A DNA stretch of 64,000 nucleotides from Paraburkholderia sp. FT54 (GCF_031585635.1 NZ_CP134195.1:2232001-2296000); one strand, 5' to 3'. Counted from the stretch's first letter, positions 1 through 11,087 are shown. The notes: generated by a model not told the origin, from the sequence alone. Translations and numbers: made by a program.

Positions 1-1
1 G

Positions 2-232
2 AGCGACCAGGCCGGCACCGTGCCGCGCTTCGGCGAAACGGTCGTCAATGTGCCGCTGACCGTGCCCGCTTTCGCCGCGGTTCGCCAGGCCTTCGCCTTC
101 GCGGGCGCGACCCAGTCGGGCCAGATTCCCTACATTCTGCGTGGCAAGCTCGCGGGTGGACTGACGGGCACGACGCGATTCATCGATCAGGGCAGCTTGA
201 GCCTGCCATCGTCCGGCATGGCTTTGCCTTGA
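2..232 (+). CDS. C-terminal part of a LEA type 2-like protein (partial)
   Basis: An open frame runs in from the left edge and stops with TGA at 230-232, giving about 76 residues of a C terminus. The segment is a beta-rich stretch typical of LEA14/WHy (water stress and hypersensitive response) proteins: NVPLTVP, then a G-rich strand with IPYILRGKLAGG, then a terminal strand FIDQGSLSLP. In proteobacteria these are usually small periplasmic lipoproteins, but the signal peptide lies outside the window. Function is not known from sequence; the family link is by pattern only. Confidence 0.6.
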   Translation, partial: SDQAGTVPRFGETVVNVPLTVPAFAAVRQAFAFAGATQSGQIPYILRGKLAGGLTGTTRFIDQGSLSLPSSGMALP

Positions 233-350
233 AAGCGGTTCATCGGACCGCCATCGCGCCTGAATGAAAAAACGGGCGCCGTGTGGTTCACCGCTCTCGC
301 GCTGCACCACACGACACCCGCCGTTCATTACCGCCCGAGCCGGATCACGA

Positions 351-1529
351 TCACACCACTTCGAACAAACCTGCTGCGCCCTGCCCGCCGCCGATACACA
401 TGGTCACGACGACCAGTTTCGCACCGCGCCGCTTGCCTTCGATCAGCGCATGGCCGGTCAGCCGCGCGCCCGACACGCCATAAGGATGGCCGACCGCGAT
501 CGCGCCGCCGTTCACGTTCAGACGGTCTTGCGCAATGCCGAGCTTGTCGGCGCAATACAGCACCTGCACCGCGAACGCTTCGTTCAGTTCCCACAGGTCG
601 ATGTCCTCGACCTTCAGCCCCGCCTGTTTGAGCAGTTTCGGCACCGCGAACACCGGGCCGATGCCCATCTCGTCCGGCTCGCAACCCGCCACCGCGAAGC
701 CGCGGAAAATGCCGAGCGGCTGCAGCCCTTCACGCTCAGCGACCTTCGCGTTCATCACCACGCAAGCCGATGCGCCATCCGAGAACTGGCTCGCATTGCC
801 CGCGGTGATGACCCCGCCCGGCATCGCGGTGCGAATCTTCGACACGCCTTCGAGCGTCGTGTCGGCGCGAATGCCTTCGTCGCTGCTGACGGTGACTTCC
901 TTCGTGAAGAGACGTCCGCTCGCTTTGTCGGCGACACCGGCGAGCACCGTCAACGGCACGATCTCGTCCTTGAACTTGCCGGCTTCGAGCGCGGCAGCGG
1001 CGCGCTGTTGCGAACGCACACCATATTCGTCCTGGCGTTCCTTCGAGATCGAATAGCGTTTCGCGACGTTCTCCGCGGTCTGCAGCATCGACCAGTAGAT
1101 TTCCGGCTTGTTCTGGCTGAGCCAGCCTTCGGTCAGCATGTGGTGGTTCATCTCGTTCTGCACGCACGAGATCGATTCGACGCCGCCCGCCACATACACC
1201 TCGCCTTCCCCGGCGATCACGCGTTGCGCGGCCAGCGCGATAGTTTGCAATCCCGATGAACAGAAACGGTTCACCGTCATGCCCGGCACGCTGACCGGCA
1301 AACCGGCGCGCAGCGCGATCTGCCGCGCGATGTTCATGCCCGTCGCGCCTTCCGGATTGGCGCAGCCCATGATCACGTCTTCGACACGCGCCGGGTCGAG
1401 CTTCGCGCGCTCGACGGCGGCCTGGGTCACGTGGCCGCCAAGCGTCGCGCCATGCGTCATGTTGAAACCGCCGCGCCATGATTTGGCGAGACCCGTACGG
1501 GCGGTCGATACGATTACGGCGTCAGTCAT
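351..1529 (-). CDS. fadA: acetyl-CoA acyltransferase (thiolase)
   Basis: The 392-residue protein is a full-length thiolase that would cleave 3-ketoacyl-CoA with CoA to acetyl-CoA plus a shortened acyl-CoA, the last step of beta-oxidation. The catalytic residues are visible: nucleophile Cys90 in [14 protein letters not shown], His348 in [10 protein letters not shown], and Cys378 in CIGGGQG. The ATG at 1527-1529 (minus strand) follows an AGGAGA ribosome site 7 bases upstream. It lies 87 bp downstream of the multifunctional hydratase/dehydrogenase gene on the same strand, an arrangement like fadBA, so it is probably cotranscribed from the promoter near 3800. Chain-length preference cannot be judged; fadA is a family-level symbol. 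Confidence 0.9.
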   Translation of the reverse strand: MTDAVIVSTARTGLAKSWRGGFNMTHGATLGGHVTQAAVERAKLDPARVEDVIMGCANPEGATGMNIARQIALRAGLPVSVPGMTVNRFCSSGLQTIALAAQRVIAGEGEVYVAGGVESISCVQNEMNHHMLTEGWLSQNKPEIYWSMLQTAENVAKRYSISKERQDEYGVRSQQRAAAALEAGKFKDEIVPLTVLAGVADKASGRLFTKEVTVSSDEGIRADTTLEGVSKIRTAMPGGVITAGNASQFSDGASACVVMNAKVAEREGLQPLGIFRGFAVAGCEPDEMGIGPVFAVPKLLKQAGLKVEDIDLWELNEAFAVQVLYCADKLGIAQDRLNVNGGAIAVGHPYGVSGARLTGHALIEGKRRGAKLVVVTMCIGGGQGAAGLFEVV

Positions 1530-1616
1530 GCAAGTCTCCTACTTCCAGATGTCGATGATGGCGCGCGGCCGGTTCGCCGCACAGCGCCACCTCAGTCAAT
1601 TCACTCGCGCTATAGC

Positions 1617-3701
1617 TCAGCCATTGAACCCACGGCCCTTGGCCGCCAGTTCCGCGATGCTCGGCGCCAATTGCCAGGCATCGCCGTTCGGCCGCGCCGC
1701 ATAACGGCGAATCGCGCGCTCGACGTTGTAGAGGCCGACCGTGTCCGCGTACAGCATCGGGCCGCCGCGATAGAGCGGGAAGCCGTAGCCGGTCAGATAG
1801 ACCATGTCGATGTCCGACGCCTTCGACGCAATGCCTTCTTCGAGAATCTTCGCGCCTTCGTTCACGAGCGCGAACACGAGGCGCTCGACGATTTCCTCGT
1901 CGCTGATCTTGCGGCGCTCGGCGTTGGCTTCCTTCGAGTACGCAACGATCATGTCGTCGACCACTTTCGACGGATACGCGGTGCGGTCGCCCGCCTTGTA
2001 GTCGTACCAGCCGCCGCCGGTCTTCTGGCCGAAGCGCCCCGTCTCGCAGAGACGGTCGGCGATCTTCGAGTAGTGCATGTCGGGATGTTCCTGATAGCGG
2101 CGCTTGCGGATCGCCCAGCCGATGTCGTTGCCGGCCAGATCGCTCATGCGGAACGGACCCATGGCGAAGCCGAACTTCTCGATGGCGCGATCCACCTGCG
2201 CGGGCAACGCACCTTCTTCGAGCATGAAGAGCGCCTGGCGGATGTACTGCTCGATCATCCGGTTGCCGATGAAACCGTCGCACACGCGCGAGACCACGGC
2301 GGTCTTCTTGATCTTTTTGGCGAGCTTCATCACGGTGGCGAGCACGTCTTTCGCCGTCTCCTTGCCGCGCACTACCTCAAGAAGCTTCATCACATTGGCC
2401 GGGCTGAAGAAGTGCAGGCCGACCACGTCCTGCGGACGCTTCGTGAAAGCGGCGATCTTGTCGACGTCGAGCGTGGAGGTATTCGAGGCGAGGATCGCGC
2501 CTTTCTTGGCCACTTCGTCGAGACGCGTGAACACCTGCTCTTTCACGCCGAGTTCTTCGAACACGGCTTCGACGATCAGGTCGGCGTTCTTCAGGTCGTC
2601 GTATGAAAGCGTGGGTGTGATCAGCGCCATGCGCTGTTCGAGCGCTTCGGGCTTGAGCTTGCCCTTCTTGACGGTGGCTTCGTAGTTCTTGCGGATCGTG
2701 GCGAGGCCGCGCTCGAGCGCGTCCTGCTTCGTTTCCAGCAGCGTGACCGGAATGCCCGCGTTAATGAAGTTCATCGCGATGCCGCCGCCCATCGTGCCCG
2801 CGCCGATCACGGCCACCTGCTTGATCTCGCGCACCGGCGTGTCCGAGAGCACGTCGGGAATCTTGCTCGCCGCGCGTTCACCGAAGAACGCGTGACGCAG
2901 CGCGTGGCTTTCCGGCGTCTGCACGAGCGCCATGAAGCATTCGCGTTCGAATGCGAGACCCTTGTCGAAACCTTTCTGCACGCCCGCTTCGACCGCGTCG
3001 ATGCACTTTAACGGCGCCGGGAAATTCTTCGCCAGACCCGCAACGCTATTGCGTGCGAACTGAATGAAACCGGCAGCGTTTGGATGCTCGATCTTGCGAT
3101 CGCGCACTTTTGGATGCAGGCCGTCTTTCGCGCCCACCTTGCGGGCAAACGCGAGCGCCGCTTCGGCCAGATCGCCGTCCACCATCTCGTCGAACAGACC
3201 GGAGTCCGCGAGTTGCTCCGACATGACCGGCGTGCCGGAAACGATCATATTGAGCGCGGCTTCGAGGCCGATTGCGCGCGGCAAGCGCTGCGTGCCGCCC
3301 GCGCCCGGCAGGATGCCGAGTTTCACTTCCGGCAGCGCGATCTGCGCGCCAGGCGCGGCGATGCGGTAATGCGCGCCGAGCGCGAGTTCGAGCCCGCCGC
3401 CCATCGCGACGCTGTGAATGGCGGCGACCACCGGCTTCGCGCTGCCCTCCACAGCCTGGATGACCGTGGCGAGCGAGGGCTCCTGAAGTGCCTTCGGCGT
3501 ATTGAACTCGGTGATGTCGGCGCCGCCCGAAAAGGCCTTGGCCGCGCCCGTGAGGACGATGGCGCACACTTCCTTGTCGAGCGCCGCGCGCTCGATGCCC
3601 GCGACGATGCCAAGCCGCGTGGAATGCCCCAGGCCGTTGACCGGCGGGTTGTCGAGCGTAATGACGGCGATGCCGTCGCGGACCGCGTAATCCACTGCCA
3701 T
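1617..3701 (-). CDS. fadB: enoyl-CoA hydratase / 3-hydroxyacyl-CoA dehydrogenase fusion (FadB-like)
   Basis: This 694-residue bifunctional enzyme would hydrate enoyl-CoA and oxidise the 3-hydroxyacyl-CoA with NAD. Residues 1-190 form a crotonase domain (FSGGADITEF oxyanion-hole segment; PEVKLGILPGAGGTQRLPRAIG-type signature). From about residue 295 an NAD-binding Rossmann fold starts with VIGAGTMGGGIA, followed by two 3HCDH C-terminal domains. Start: the frame is open further upstream, but ATG at 3699-3701 has a GGGAGG ribosome site, so it is chosen. It precedes the thiolase gene in a probable two-gene beta-oxidation operon. Its size and order resemble the peroxisomal multifunctional enzyme type rather than E. 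coli FadB, which ends in a longer tail. Confidence 0.9.
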   Translation of the reverse strand: MAVDYAVRDGIAVITLDNPPVNGLGHSTRLGIVAGIERAALDKEVCAIVLTGAAKAFSGGADITEFNTPKALQEPSLATVIQAVEGSAKPVVAAIHSVAMGGGLELALGAHYRIAAPGAQIALPEVKLGILPGAGGTQRLPRAIGLEAALNMIVSGTPVMSEQLADSGLFDEMVDGDLAEAALAFARKVGAKDGLHPKVRDRKIEHPNAAGFIQFARNSVAGLAKNFPAPLKCIDAVEAGVQKGFDKGLAFERECFMALVQTPESHALRHAFFGERAASKIPDVLSDTPVREIKQVAVIGAGTMGGGIAMNFINAGIPVTLLETKQDALERGLATIRKNYEATVKKGKLKPEALEQRMALITPTLSYDDLKNADLIVEAVFEELGVKEQVFTRLDEVAKKGAILASNTSTLDVDKIAAFTKRPQDVVGLHFFSPANVMKLLEVVRGKETAKDVLATVMKLAKKIKKTAVVSRVCDGFIGNRMIEQYIRQALFMLEEGALPAQVDRAIEKFGFAMGPFRMSDLAGNDIGWAIRKRRYQEHPDMHYSKIADRLCETGRFGQKTGGGWYDYKAGDRTAYPSKVVDDMIVAYSKEANAERRKISDEEIVERLVFALVNEGAKILEEGIASKASDIDMVYLTGYGFPLYRGGPMLYADTVGLYNVERAIRRYAARPNGDAWQLAPSIAELAAKGRGFNG

Positions 3702-3797
3702 GTGACTGCCTCCCTTGATGCGTAGGCGATGCCGCACCCCGGCCGGATGGCCGCGCGCACGGCTTCTCTAGTGCGAACTATTGTGAGTTACGGGAAG

Positions 3798-3826
3798 AGA
3801 ATACACAAAAAAGAACGATCGTTCAA
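3798..3826 (-). promoter_or_regulatory. sigma70-type promoter with overlapping palindromic operator for the fadB-fadA pair
   Basis: On the minus strand TTGAAC (3821-3826) and TATTCT (3798-3803) are separated by exactly 17 bp, about 95 bp upstream of the fadB-like start. A perfect 12-bp palindrome GAACGATCGTTC (3813-3824) overlaps the -35 box. Such AACGATCGTT palindromes are typical TetR-family operators, so repression by a TetR-type acyl-CoA sensor is a reasonable inference. No matching regulator gene lies beside it. Confidence 0.7.
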
Positions 3827-3952
3827 TTCTGCGAGAAAAGATTCAGGCGGAAGGAGGGTCGGCCGCCCCCCCCCAAGCGCACAAGATTCTTCCAATTCTG
3901 GAGAGGAGGCAAAAGACGTGCATAAGCAGATGGTGTTAGCCGATCTTTATGC

Positions 3953-4957
3953 CTAGATTGCGTGTGTCAGCTCATCGGGTGCGGGAAACCATCGGCGAAG
4001 CTCATTCCAGAGATTCGGATCGGCATCGTGGAGTTGCTTGTTCGTGCCGATTGTCGTCGACGACCCGTTAGCCGCCGCGGCATTGAACCATGCCTGTACG
4101 CCCTCAGCCCAATATTCACTAGGGTTCGAAGCTGCATAGGAGTTTTGGAGATAGCCGTTTGCCTTTGCATCAGCGAACAAGTTGTTCAGGCGGCTGCGTG
4201 CCTCCGGGTCACGACTGGCGATACCCGCATCGAACACGGCATGTGCAAACTCGTGGATATAGATTGACTCGTCAGGGTACTTGTCCTGAGGGCTCCCGGA
4301 GTGCAACAGGTTTGCTTCACTAGCACTGACATAGGGCAGAGACGGCGTCCAGCCTATGCCTTGCGCTCTGTCGTTCCAGGATTGACCCGGGAGCGGATTC
4401 GTTTTGTCGAGATTGGCATACTCTGGAAGTGTGGTCATTCCCTTGTCCTTGGGAATGATGAGAATGCCCTTGAGATTCTTCGCCAACGCCTCTCGGGTCG
4501 CCGGATCTTTTTTCAACATCGTATCGACGACGTCTCGCATTTTGAGCAGTGCTTTGTCGCCTACCTCGGCAGAGGCAACGATCGGAATGCCGCTGGCCTC
4601 GACATACTTCTTATAGTAATTCTGATCAAACGGAAGGTTACTGCTCTGGTCGAGTTGCTTCACAGTGCCGGACGCCTCGCGCTCCTTCTCAAGGTCCTTT
4701 CCCGCCGTAGTCTGCGTGCTGTCGGGGGTCTGGCTCACGTCCTCATCCCCGGTCGGCGTCGTCTGCGTGCTGTCGGGGGTCTGGCTCACGTCTCCTTCCG
4801 CGGTCGTGTGGTAATTCCAGGCAATCGTCCTCTCATTGCCATCGGGAGGGGTAATCGTGGGCGTTTGCTGAACGGCCTGACCATCGCTGGCGACCTGCTC
4901 ATTATTGTCCGGCTGCCACGCAAAGGCGGGGGCTTGGCTTACGGTGTCGATCGGCAT
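3953..4957 (-). CDS. predicted zinc metallopeptidase with HEFAH motif, possible effector
   Basis: The 334-residue protein is not one I recognise by name. Residues 1-110 are hydrophilic, rich in T, Q, D and P, and carry an imperfect 17-residue tandem repeat (DVSQTPDSTQTT at 56-67 and 73-84). Residues 115-334 look folded and contain HEFAH at 235-239, matching the HExxH zinc motif, followed 46 residues later by SEYWAEGVQAWF, whose Glu285 (or Glu281) could be the third gluzincin ligand. There is no signal peptide or membrane segment. Base composition is visibly more AT-rich than the neighbours, and the gene sits alone between beta-oxidation genes, suggesting acquisition by transfer. A secreted (type III or VI) effector or a toxin-like protease is possible, but nothing nearby proves delivery. 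ATG at 4955-4957 is preceded by a weak TGGAAA site. Confidence 0.7.
   Translation of the reverse strand: MPIDTVSQAPAFAWQPDNNEQVASDGQAVQQTPTITPPDGNERTIAWNYHTTAEGDVSQTPDSTQTTPTGDEDVSQTPDSTQTTAGKDLEKEREASGTVKQLDQSSNLPFDQNYYKKYVEASGIPIVASAEVGDKALLKMRDVVDTMLKKDPATREALAKNLKGILIIPKDKGMTTLPEYANLDKTNPLPGQSWNDRAQGIGWTPSLPYVSASEANLLHSGSPQDKYPDESIYIHEFAHAVFDAGIASRDPEARSRLNNLFADAKANGYLQNSYAASNPSEYWAEGVQAWFNAAAANGSSTTIGTNKQLHDADPNLWNELRRWFPAPDELTHAI
4710..4792. repeat. in-frame 51-bp tandem repeat (32 bp identical) in the metallopeptidase gene
   Basis: A 32-bp stretch at 4710-4741 recurs identically at 4761-4792. The period is 51 bp, so each unit encodes 17 residues of the low-complexity N-terminal region. 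The near identity at DNA level points to a recent duplication, and copy number could vary between strains. Confidence 0.85.
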
Positions 4958-5209
4958 GTGTTTTTCCAGTTGAGTTCAAAAAACGAGTGCGCCAAATTCA
5001 TTTCCGGCCCACGAGTCATTAAACGGTCAATGTCCGCTCAACAGGAAACACACAGCTACTACATGATGGCCGGCAATGCCCTGCGCGCGCGATTGACTGC
5101 CGAGCGGCCCGGCGAAGGCGAAGCCGTCGCAACCCAACTTCCAGCGGCGATCACGGTCCTGGATGGCGATCAAGTTATTCAGTTAAAAGCCCGACGGCGC
5201 GAAAGCGGC

Positions 5210-6856
<1,647 letters not shown>

Positions 6857-7051
6857 AAAGAGTGGTCTCCTCGGCTTGATCGTTTCAATTGGTTTTGCAG
6901 CTCGGGGGGCGCGCCTCGACGCGCCATCGGCGAAAAGCGCAAAGCCGGCAAACGACCCGGACAGGATCGGTACGGGACAGACGTACGTACGGCCGGCCAG
7001 CAGCTCCGCGGGCGCGGACTTACAATATCGGTTAATCCAGAGGCGCTCAAC

Positions 7052-8608
7052 ATGTCGTTTTCCCCAAGCATTGCAGGGTTATCCGGGCCTTTGACGGCTC
7101 TTTCCGATGCGCTCACCACGTTGCACGAGAGCGCGTTCGCACGGCTCGGCAGCGTGTTTCTGACGCGTTTGCCCGCGGCGCCGCTCAGCGCGCCCTACCT
7201 TGTCGGGTTTTCCGCGGAAACCGCCGCGCTGCTCGGTTTGGAACCGGGGCTCGAGAACGATCCGGGCTTTGCCGAACTGTTCTCGGGCAACGTCACGCGC
7301 GAATGGCCTGCCGAAGTGCTGCCTTATGCGTCGGTCTATTCGGGGCATCAGTTCGGCGTATGGGCCGGCCAGCTCGGTGACGGCCGCGCGCTCGGCCTCG
7401 GCGAAGTCGAACACCACGGCCAGCGCTTCGAGTTGCAGCTCAAAGGCGCCGGGCGCACGCCCTACTCGCGCATGGGCGATGGCCGCGCCGTATTGCGTTC
7501 GTCGATTCGCGAGTATCTATGTTCGGAGGCGATGCACCACCTCGGCATTCCGACCACGCGCGCGCTGTGTGTAATCGGCTCCGATCAGCCGGTGCGCCGC
7601 GAAACCGTCGAAACAGCCGCGGTGGTCACGCGCGTGGCGCCGAGCTTCGTGCGCTTCGGCCACTTCGAGCACTTTTATTCGAACGACCGCACCGATGCGC
7701 TGCGCGCGCTTGCCGATCACGTGATCGAGCGTTTCTATCCGCATTGCCGCGAAGCCGACGATCCCTATCTCGCCTTGCTCAATGAAGCCGTCATATCGAC
7801 CGCCGACCTGATGGTCGAGTGGCAGGCGGTCGGCTTCTGCCACGGCGTGATGAACACGGACAACATGTCGATCCTCGGCCTCACCATCGACTACGGTCCA
7901 TTCGGTTTCATGGACGGCTTCGACGCCGGCTACATCTGTAATCACTCCGATTCGCAAGGCCGTTACGCATACAGGATGCAGCCGCAGATCGCTTACTGGA
8001 ACCTCTTTTGCCTCGCGCAAGGGTTGCTGCCGCTGCTGGGCGAAAAGCATGAAGAAAGCGTGCGCAGCGAGAAGGCGATCGAAGACGCGCAGCGCGTGCT
8101 CGGCGGCTTCAAGGACCGTTTCGCCCCGGCGCTGGAGCGGCGCATGCGCGCGAAGCTCGGCCTCGAAACCGAACGTGCCGGCGACGATGCGCTTGCGAAT
8201 CGCCTGTTCGAAGTGATGCACGCCAATCGCGCGGATTTCACGCTGACCTTCCGCAATCTGGCGCGCGTGTCGAAGCATGACGCGAGCGGCGACGCACCCG
8301 TGCGCGACCTGTTTCTCGACCGCGCCGCGTTCGACGCCTGGGCGAACGACTACCGCGCGCGGCTGTCGGAAGAAACACGGGACGACGCCGCGCGCGCCAT
8401 TGCAATGAACCGTGTGAACCCCAAATTCGTACTTCGCAATCATCTGGCGGAAACGGCGATCCGCCACGCGAAAGAGAAGGATTTTTCCGAAGTGGAACGA
8501 CTGGCGGCCGTGCTGCGCCGTCCGTTCGACGAACAGCCCGAGCATGAAGCGTATGCGGGGCTGCCGCCGGATTGGGCGAGTTCGCTGGAAGTGAGCTGCT
8601 CGTCGTGA
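7052..8608 (+). CDS. selO: protein adenylyltransferase SelO (YdiU family)
   Basis: The 518-residue protein belongs to the SelO pseudokinase family, which transfers AMP from ATP to protein hydroxyl groups. The [18 protein letters not shown] segment, the [11 protein letters not shown] nucleotide-binding motif and the metal-binding NTDNMS...[11 protein letters not shown] region are all present. It ends in SCSS, placing Cys516 where animal SelO carries selenocysteine. The frame is open for 900 bp further upstream, but the family N terminus and ATG at 7052 fix the start. It lies 98 bp upstream of msrB on the same strand, and both have redox-linked roles. Confidence 0.93.
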   Translation: MSFSPSIAGLSGPLTALSDALTTLHESAFARLGSVFLTRLPAAPLSAPYLVGFSAETAALLGLEPGLENDPGFAELFSGNVTREWPAEVLPYASVYSGHQFGVWAGQLGDGRALGLGEVEHHGQRFELQLKGAGRTPYSRMGDGRAVLRSSIREYLCSEAMHHLGIPTTRALCVIGSDQPVRRETVETAAVVTRVAPSFVRFGHFEHFYSNDRTDALRALADHVIERFYPHCREADDPYLALLNEAVISTADLMVEWQAVGFCHGVMNTDNMSILGLTIDYGPFGFMDGFDAGYICNHSDSQGRYAYRMQPQIAYWNLFCLAQGLLPLLGEKHEESVRSEKAIEDAQRVLGGFKDRFAPALERRMRAKLGLETERAGDDALANRLFEVMHANRADFTLTFRNLARVSKHDASGDAPVRDLFLDRAAFDAWANDYRARLSEETRDDAARAIAMNRVNPKFVLRNHLAETAIRHAKEKDFSEVERLAAVLRRPFDEQPEHEAYAGLPPDWASSLEVSCSS

Positions 8609-8706
8609 GGCGCTAATCGACTTCTGATTGTGCGTAGTGAAGTAGTGACCCGAATCCACCTGACCATCCAGCTGCCCTCAAAACAAGCCCGAGACAGGAA
8701 CCGACC

Positions 8707-9129
8707 ATGAACAAGCCCGACGAACTCAAGACCGACGCCCCCGCTGTACAGAAAGACGACGCCGAGTGGCGCAAGCAGCTCTCCGACATCGAATATCAGG
8801 TGACGCGCCACGCCGCCACCGAGCGCCCGTTCACCGGCCGCTATCACGATCACTGGGACCGCGGCGTCTATGACTGCGTCTGTTGCGGCACGCCGCTGTT
8901 CGAATCGGACACCAAGTTCGACGCCGGTTGCGGTTGGCCTAGCTACTTCAAGCCGATCAACGGCGAAGTGATCACCGAGAAGACCGACCGCTCGCACGGC
9001 ATGCTGCGTATCGAGGTGGAGTGCAAGAACTGCGGCGCCCATCTGGGTCATGTATTCGAAGACGGACCCGCGCCGACCGGCCTGCGCTACTGCATCAATT
9101 CAGCTGCGTTACAATTCGAGCCCAAGTAA
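8707..9129 (+). CDS. msrB: peptide-methionine (R)-S-oxide reductase MsrB
   Basis: The 140-residue enzyme reduces the R epimer of methionine sulfoxide in proteins, repairing oxidative damage. The zinc-binding pairs are Cys57/Cys60 and Cys106/Cys109; the catalytic cysteine is Cys129 in RYCINSAAL, with Cys75 in FDAGCGWPS available for resolution. GHVFEDGP is also conserved. ATG at 8707 is preceded by an acaggaaccgacc leader containing a usable AGGA. It sits between selO and yciB. Confidence 0.96.
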   Translation: MNKPDELKTDAPAVQKDDAEWRKQLSDIEYQVTRHAATERPFTGRYHDHWDRGVYDCVCCGTPLFESDTKFDAGCGWPSYFKPINGEVITEKTDRSHGMLRIEVECKNCGAHLGHVFEDGPAPTGLRYCINSAALQFEPK

Positions 9130-9282
9130 CGCAGCGCGGAGTCCGGCGCGTTGCCGGCCGGCGTCTGCTCACACGTGCGCGCGCCGGCCGCGACACCCTT
9201 CATCCAGCTTGCGAACCGGTTGCCCCGACGGTTCGCACCGCGCCCTTATTCTCCGCTCATTTTCCGACTTCCCGACCAGATA

Positions 9283-9813
9283 ATGAAATTCCTGTTCGAT
9301 CTGTTCCCGATCATCCTGTTCTTCGTCGCCTTCAAGATCTGGGGCATTTTCACGGCGACGGCAGTGGCGATCGTCGCCACGCTGGTGCAGATCGCGTGGG
9401 TGGCCTTTCGCCACCGCAAGGTCGATCCGATGCTGTGGGTGAGTCTCGGCGTCGTCACGGTGTTCGGCGGCGCCACGCTCGTGCTGCACAACGACACGTT
9501 CATCAAGTGGAAGCCGACCGTGCTGTATTGGGCGTTTTCCGTCGCGCTGATCGTCTCGCAACTGGCCTTCAACAAGAACCTGATCGAAGCGATGATGGGC
9601 AAGCAGATCACGCTGCCGCACGCGATCTGGGGCAAGCTGAATGTCGTGTGGGCGGTGTTTTTCGTGCTGCTCGGACTCGTCAATCTGTTCGTCGCGTACA
9701 ACTACACGACCGATCAGTGGGTCAACTTCAAGCTGTTCGGGGCCACCGGGTGCCTGGTGGTGTTCATCGTTGGACAGAGTTTGTGGCTGTCGAAGTATAT
9801 GAAGGAAGAATGA
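9283..9813 (+). CDS. yciB: inner-membrane septation protein A (YciB/IspZ)
   Basis: The 176-residue polytopic membrane protein begins [18 protein letters not shown], the signature start of the YciB/intracellular septation A family, and has about five hydrophobic helices with the conserved WKPTVLYW and [10 protein letters not shown] loops. Family members affect cell-envelope integrity and division in enterics and Shigella. The frame continues upstream to 9151, but ATG at 9283 gives the family-typical N terminus. The bolA-like gene follows after one base, implying cotranscription. Confidence 0.92.
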   Translation: MKFLFDLFPIILFFVAFKIWGIFTATAVAIVATLVQIAWVAFRHRKVDPMLWVSLGVVTVFGGATLVLHNDTFIKWKPTVLYWAFSVALIVSQLAFNKNLIEAMMGKQITLPHAIWGKLNVVWAVFFVLLGLVNLFVAYNYTTDQWVNFKLFGATGCLVVFIVGQSLWLSKYMKEE

Positions 9814-9814
9814 C

Positions 9815-10129
9815 ATGACAACCGATGTGTTCATGCACGCCACCACTGCCGAGCGCGCCGCACTGATCGAGGCACGCCTTGCCGCCGCGCTGGCGCCGGT
9901 CACTTCCATCCAGATCACAGACGACAGCGCGCAGCACGCGGGCCACGCCGGCGCCTCCGCCGGCGGTCATTTCAGTGTCACGATCGTGGCTGTCGCATTC
10001 GCCGGCAAGGCCCGCGTGGCGCGGCATCGCATGGTGTATGATGCGCTGGCCGATGCCATGCAGCGCGGCATTCACGCCCTTGCCATCACGGCGTATACGC
10101 CCGAAGAATTCGCTTTGTTGCCCCGCTAG
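9815..10129 (+). CDS. BolA family protein
   Basis: The 104-residue protein carries the BolA fold pattern, including the F-V-x-I-V-A strand and the HRMVYDAL segment that corresponds to the conserved HRLVY helix-turn region. BolA proteins bind monothiol glutaredoxins and Fe-S clusters or act as DNA-binding regulators. An extra glycine/alanine/histidine-rich loop (HAGHAGASAGGH) near residues 41-52 lies where the glutaredoxin-contacting loop of the family is, offering histidine ligands. The ATG follows the yciB stop by one base and an adjacent GAAGGAAGAA ribosome site lies inside yciB, so translation is probably coupled. Confidence 0.88.
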   Translation: MTTDVFMHATTAERAALIEARLAAALAPVTSIQITDDSAQHAGHAGASAGGHFSVTIVAVAFAGKARVARHRMVYDALADAMQRGIHALAITAYTPEEFALLPR

Positions 10130-10140
10130 GAAAATTTTCG

Positions 10141-10920
10141 ATGACCTTGAAGAAAACCCACCTTTGGGTATTGCTGGCTGCATTTGCAGCCGCACCTGCA
10201 TTCGCACAGAACATCGCCGTCGTGAACGGCACGCCGATTCCCAAAGCACGTGCCGATGCGCTGATCGACCAACTGGTTCATCAAGGTCAGCAAAATACGC
10301 CGCAACTGCAACAAGCCGTGCGCGAGGAACTGGTAAACCGCGAGATCCTGATGCAGGAAGCGCTGCGCCGTGGTTTGCCGAATCGTACGGACATCAAGGC
10401 GCAAATCGCCGTGGCACAGCAGACCGTCGTGCTGCGCGCGCTGATCGAAGACTTCGTGAAGAACAACACGCCTAGCGACGCCGAAGTCACCGCGCGTTAC
10501 AACGCGCTGATCAAGGATGCGGGCGGCAAGGAATATCACCTGCACCACATTCTCGTGGACAACGAACAGCAGGCGAAGGACCTGATCGCGAAGATCAAGG
10601 CCGGCGCAAGCTTTGAAGATCTGGCCAAGCAATATTCGAAGGACCCGGGATCGGGCAAGAACGGCGGCGATCTGGACTGGTCGGACCCGAAGGCCTACGT
10701 GCCTGAATTCGCGGACGCCGCCACGCATTTGCAGAAAGGTCAGATGACCGACACGCCGGTGCATACGCAATTCGGCTGGCACATCATCCGTGTGGACGAC
10801 GTGCGCAACATCACGCCGCCGCCGCTGGAACAGGTGCGCCCGCAGATCGTGCAGCAGATCCAGCAGGAAAAGCTGCAGGCGTTCGAGGAAGGTCTGCGCA
10901 AGAACGCGAAGATTCAGTAA
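10141..10920 (+). CDS. periplasmic parvulin-type peptidylprolyl isomerase
   Basis: The 259-residue precursor starts with a cleavable signal peptide (hydrophobic core WVLLAAFAAAPAFA, cut near residue 22). An N-terminal SurA/PrsA-like helical chaperone region runs to about 120, and a rotamase domain spans about 131-225 with YHLHHILV, DPGSGKNGGDLDW and TQFGWHIIRV. It would help outer-membrane or periplasmic proteins fold. It follows the bolA-like gene by 11 bp and the run is closed by the terminator at 11006-11044. It is a single-parvulin protein, shorter than SurA, and separate from PpiD encoded at 24.4-26.3 kb. Confidence 0.92.
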   Translation: MTLKKTHLWVLLAAFAAAPAFAQNIAVVNGTPIPKARADALIDQLVHQGQQNTPQLQQAVREELVNREILMQEALRRGLPNRTDIKAQIAVAQQTVVLRALIEDFVKNNTPSDAEVTARYNALIKDAGGKEYHLHHILVDNEQQAKDLIAKIKAGASFEDLAKQYSKDPGSGKNGGDLDWSDPKAYVPEFADAATHLQKGQMTDTPVHTQFGWHIIRVDDVRNITPPPLEQVRPQIVQQIQQEKLQAFEEGLRKNAKIQ

Positions 10921-11005
10921 GCGGGTTTTGCCGCTTCAAGATTGCGCTTCGGTTTAATGCTTCGGTTTAGCGCTTTTCTTGATCAGCGGTCTTCGCTTCT
11001 GCGCC

Positions 11006-11044
11006 AAGGCGCTGTTCAGTCAATGATTGAACAGCGCCTTTTTC
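11006..11044 (+). terminator. rho-independent terminator after the PPIase gene
   Basis: A perfect 13-bp stem (AAGGCGCTGTTCA at 11006-11018, its complement at 11028-11040) with a 9-base loop is followed by a T run on the plus strand. It ends the selO/msrB/yciB/bolA/PPIase direction, 86 bp downstream of the last stop codon. Confidence 0.92.
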
Positions 11045-11087
11045 ATGCGGGATCGAACCTGTCTGGCGAAACCGAGGCGTTCATCTC

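Noticed and set aside
264..1259. Long plus-strand frame of 331 codons opposite the thiolase gene
   Set aside because: It mirrors the thiolase in an antisense frame, as expected in high-GC coding DNA. The product is rich in R and H with no recognisable domain, and the thiolase frame has full catalytic motifs.
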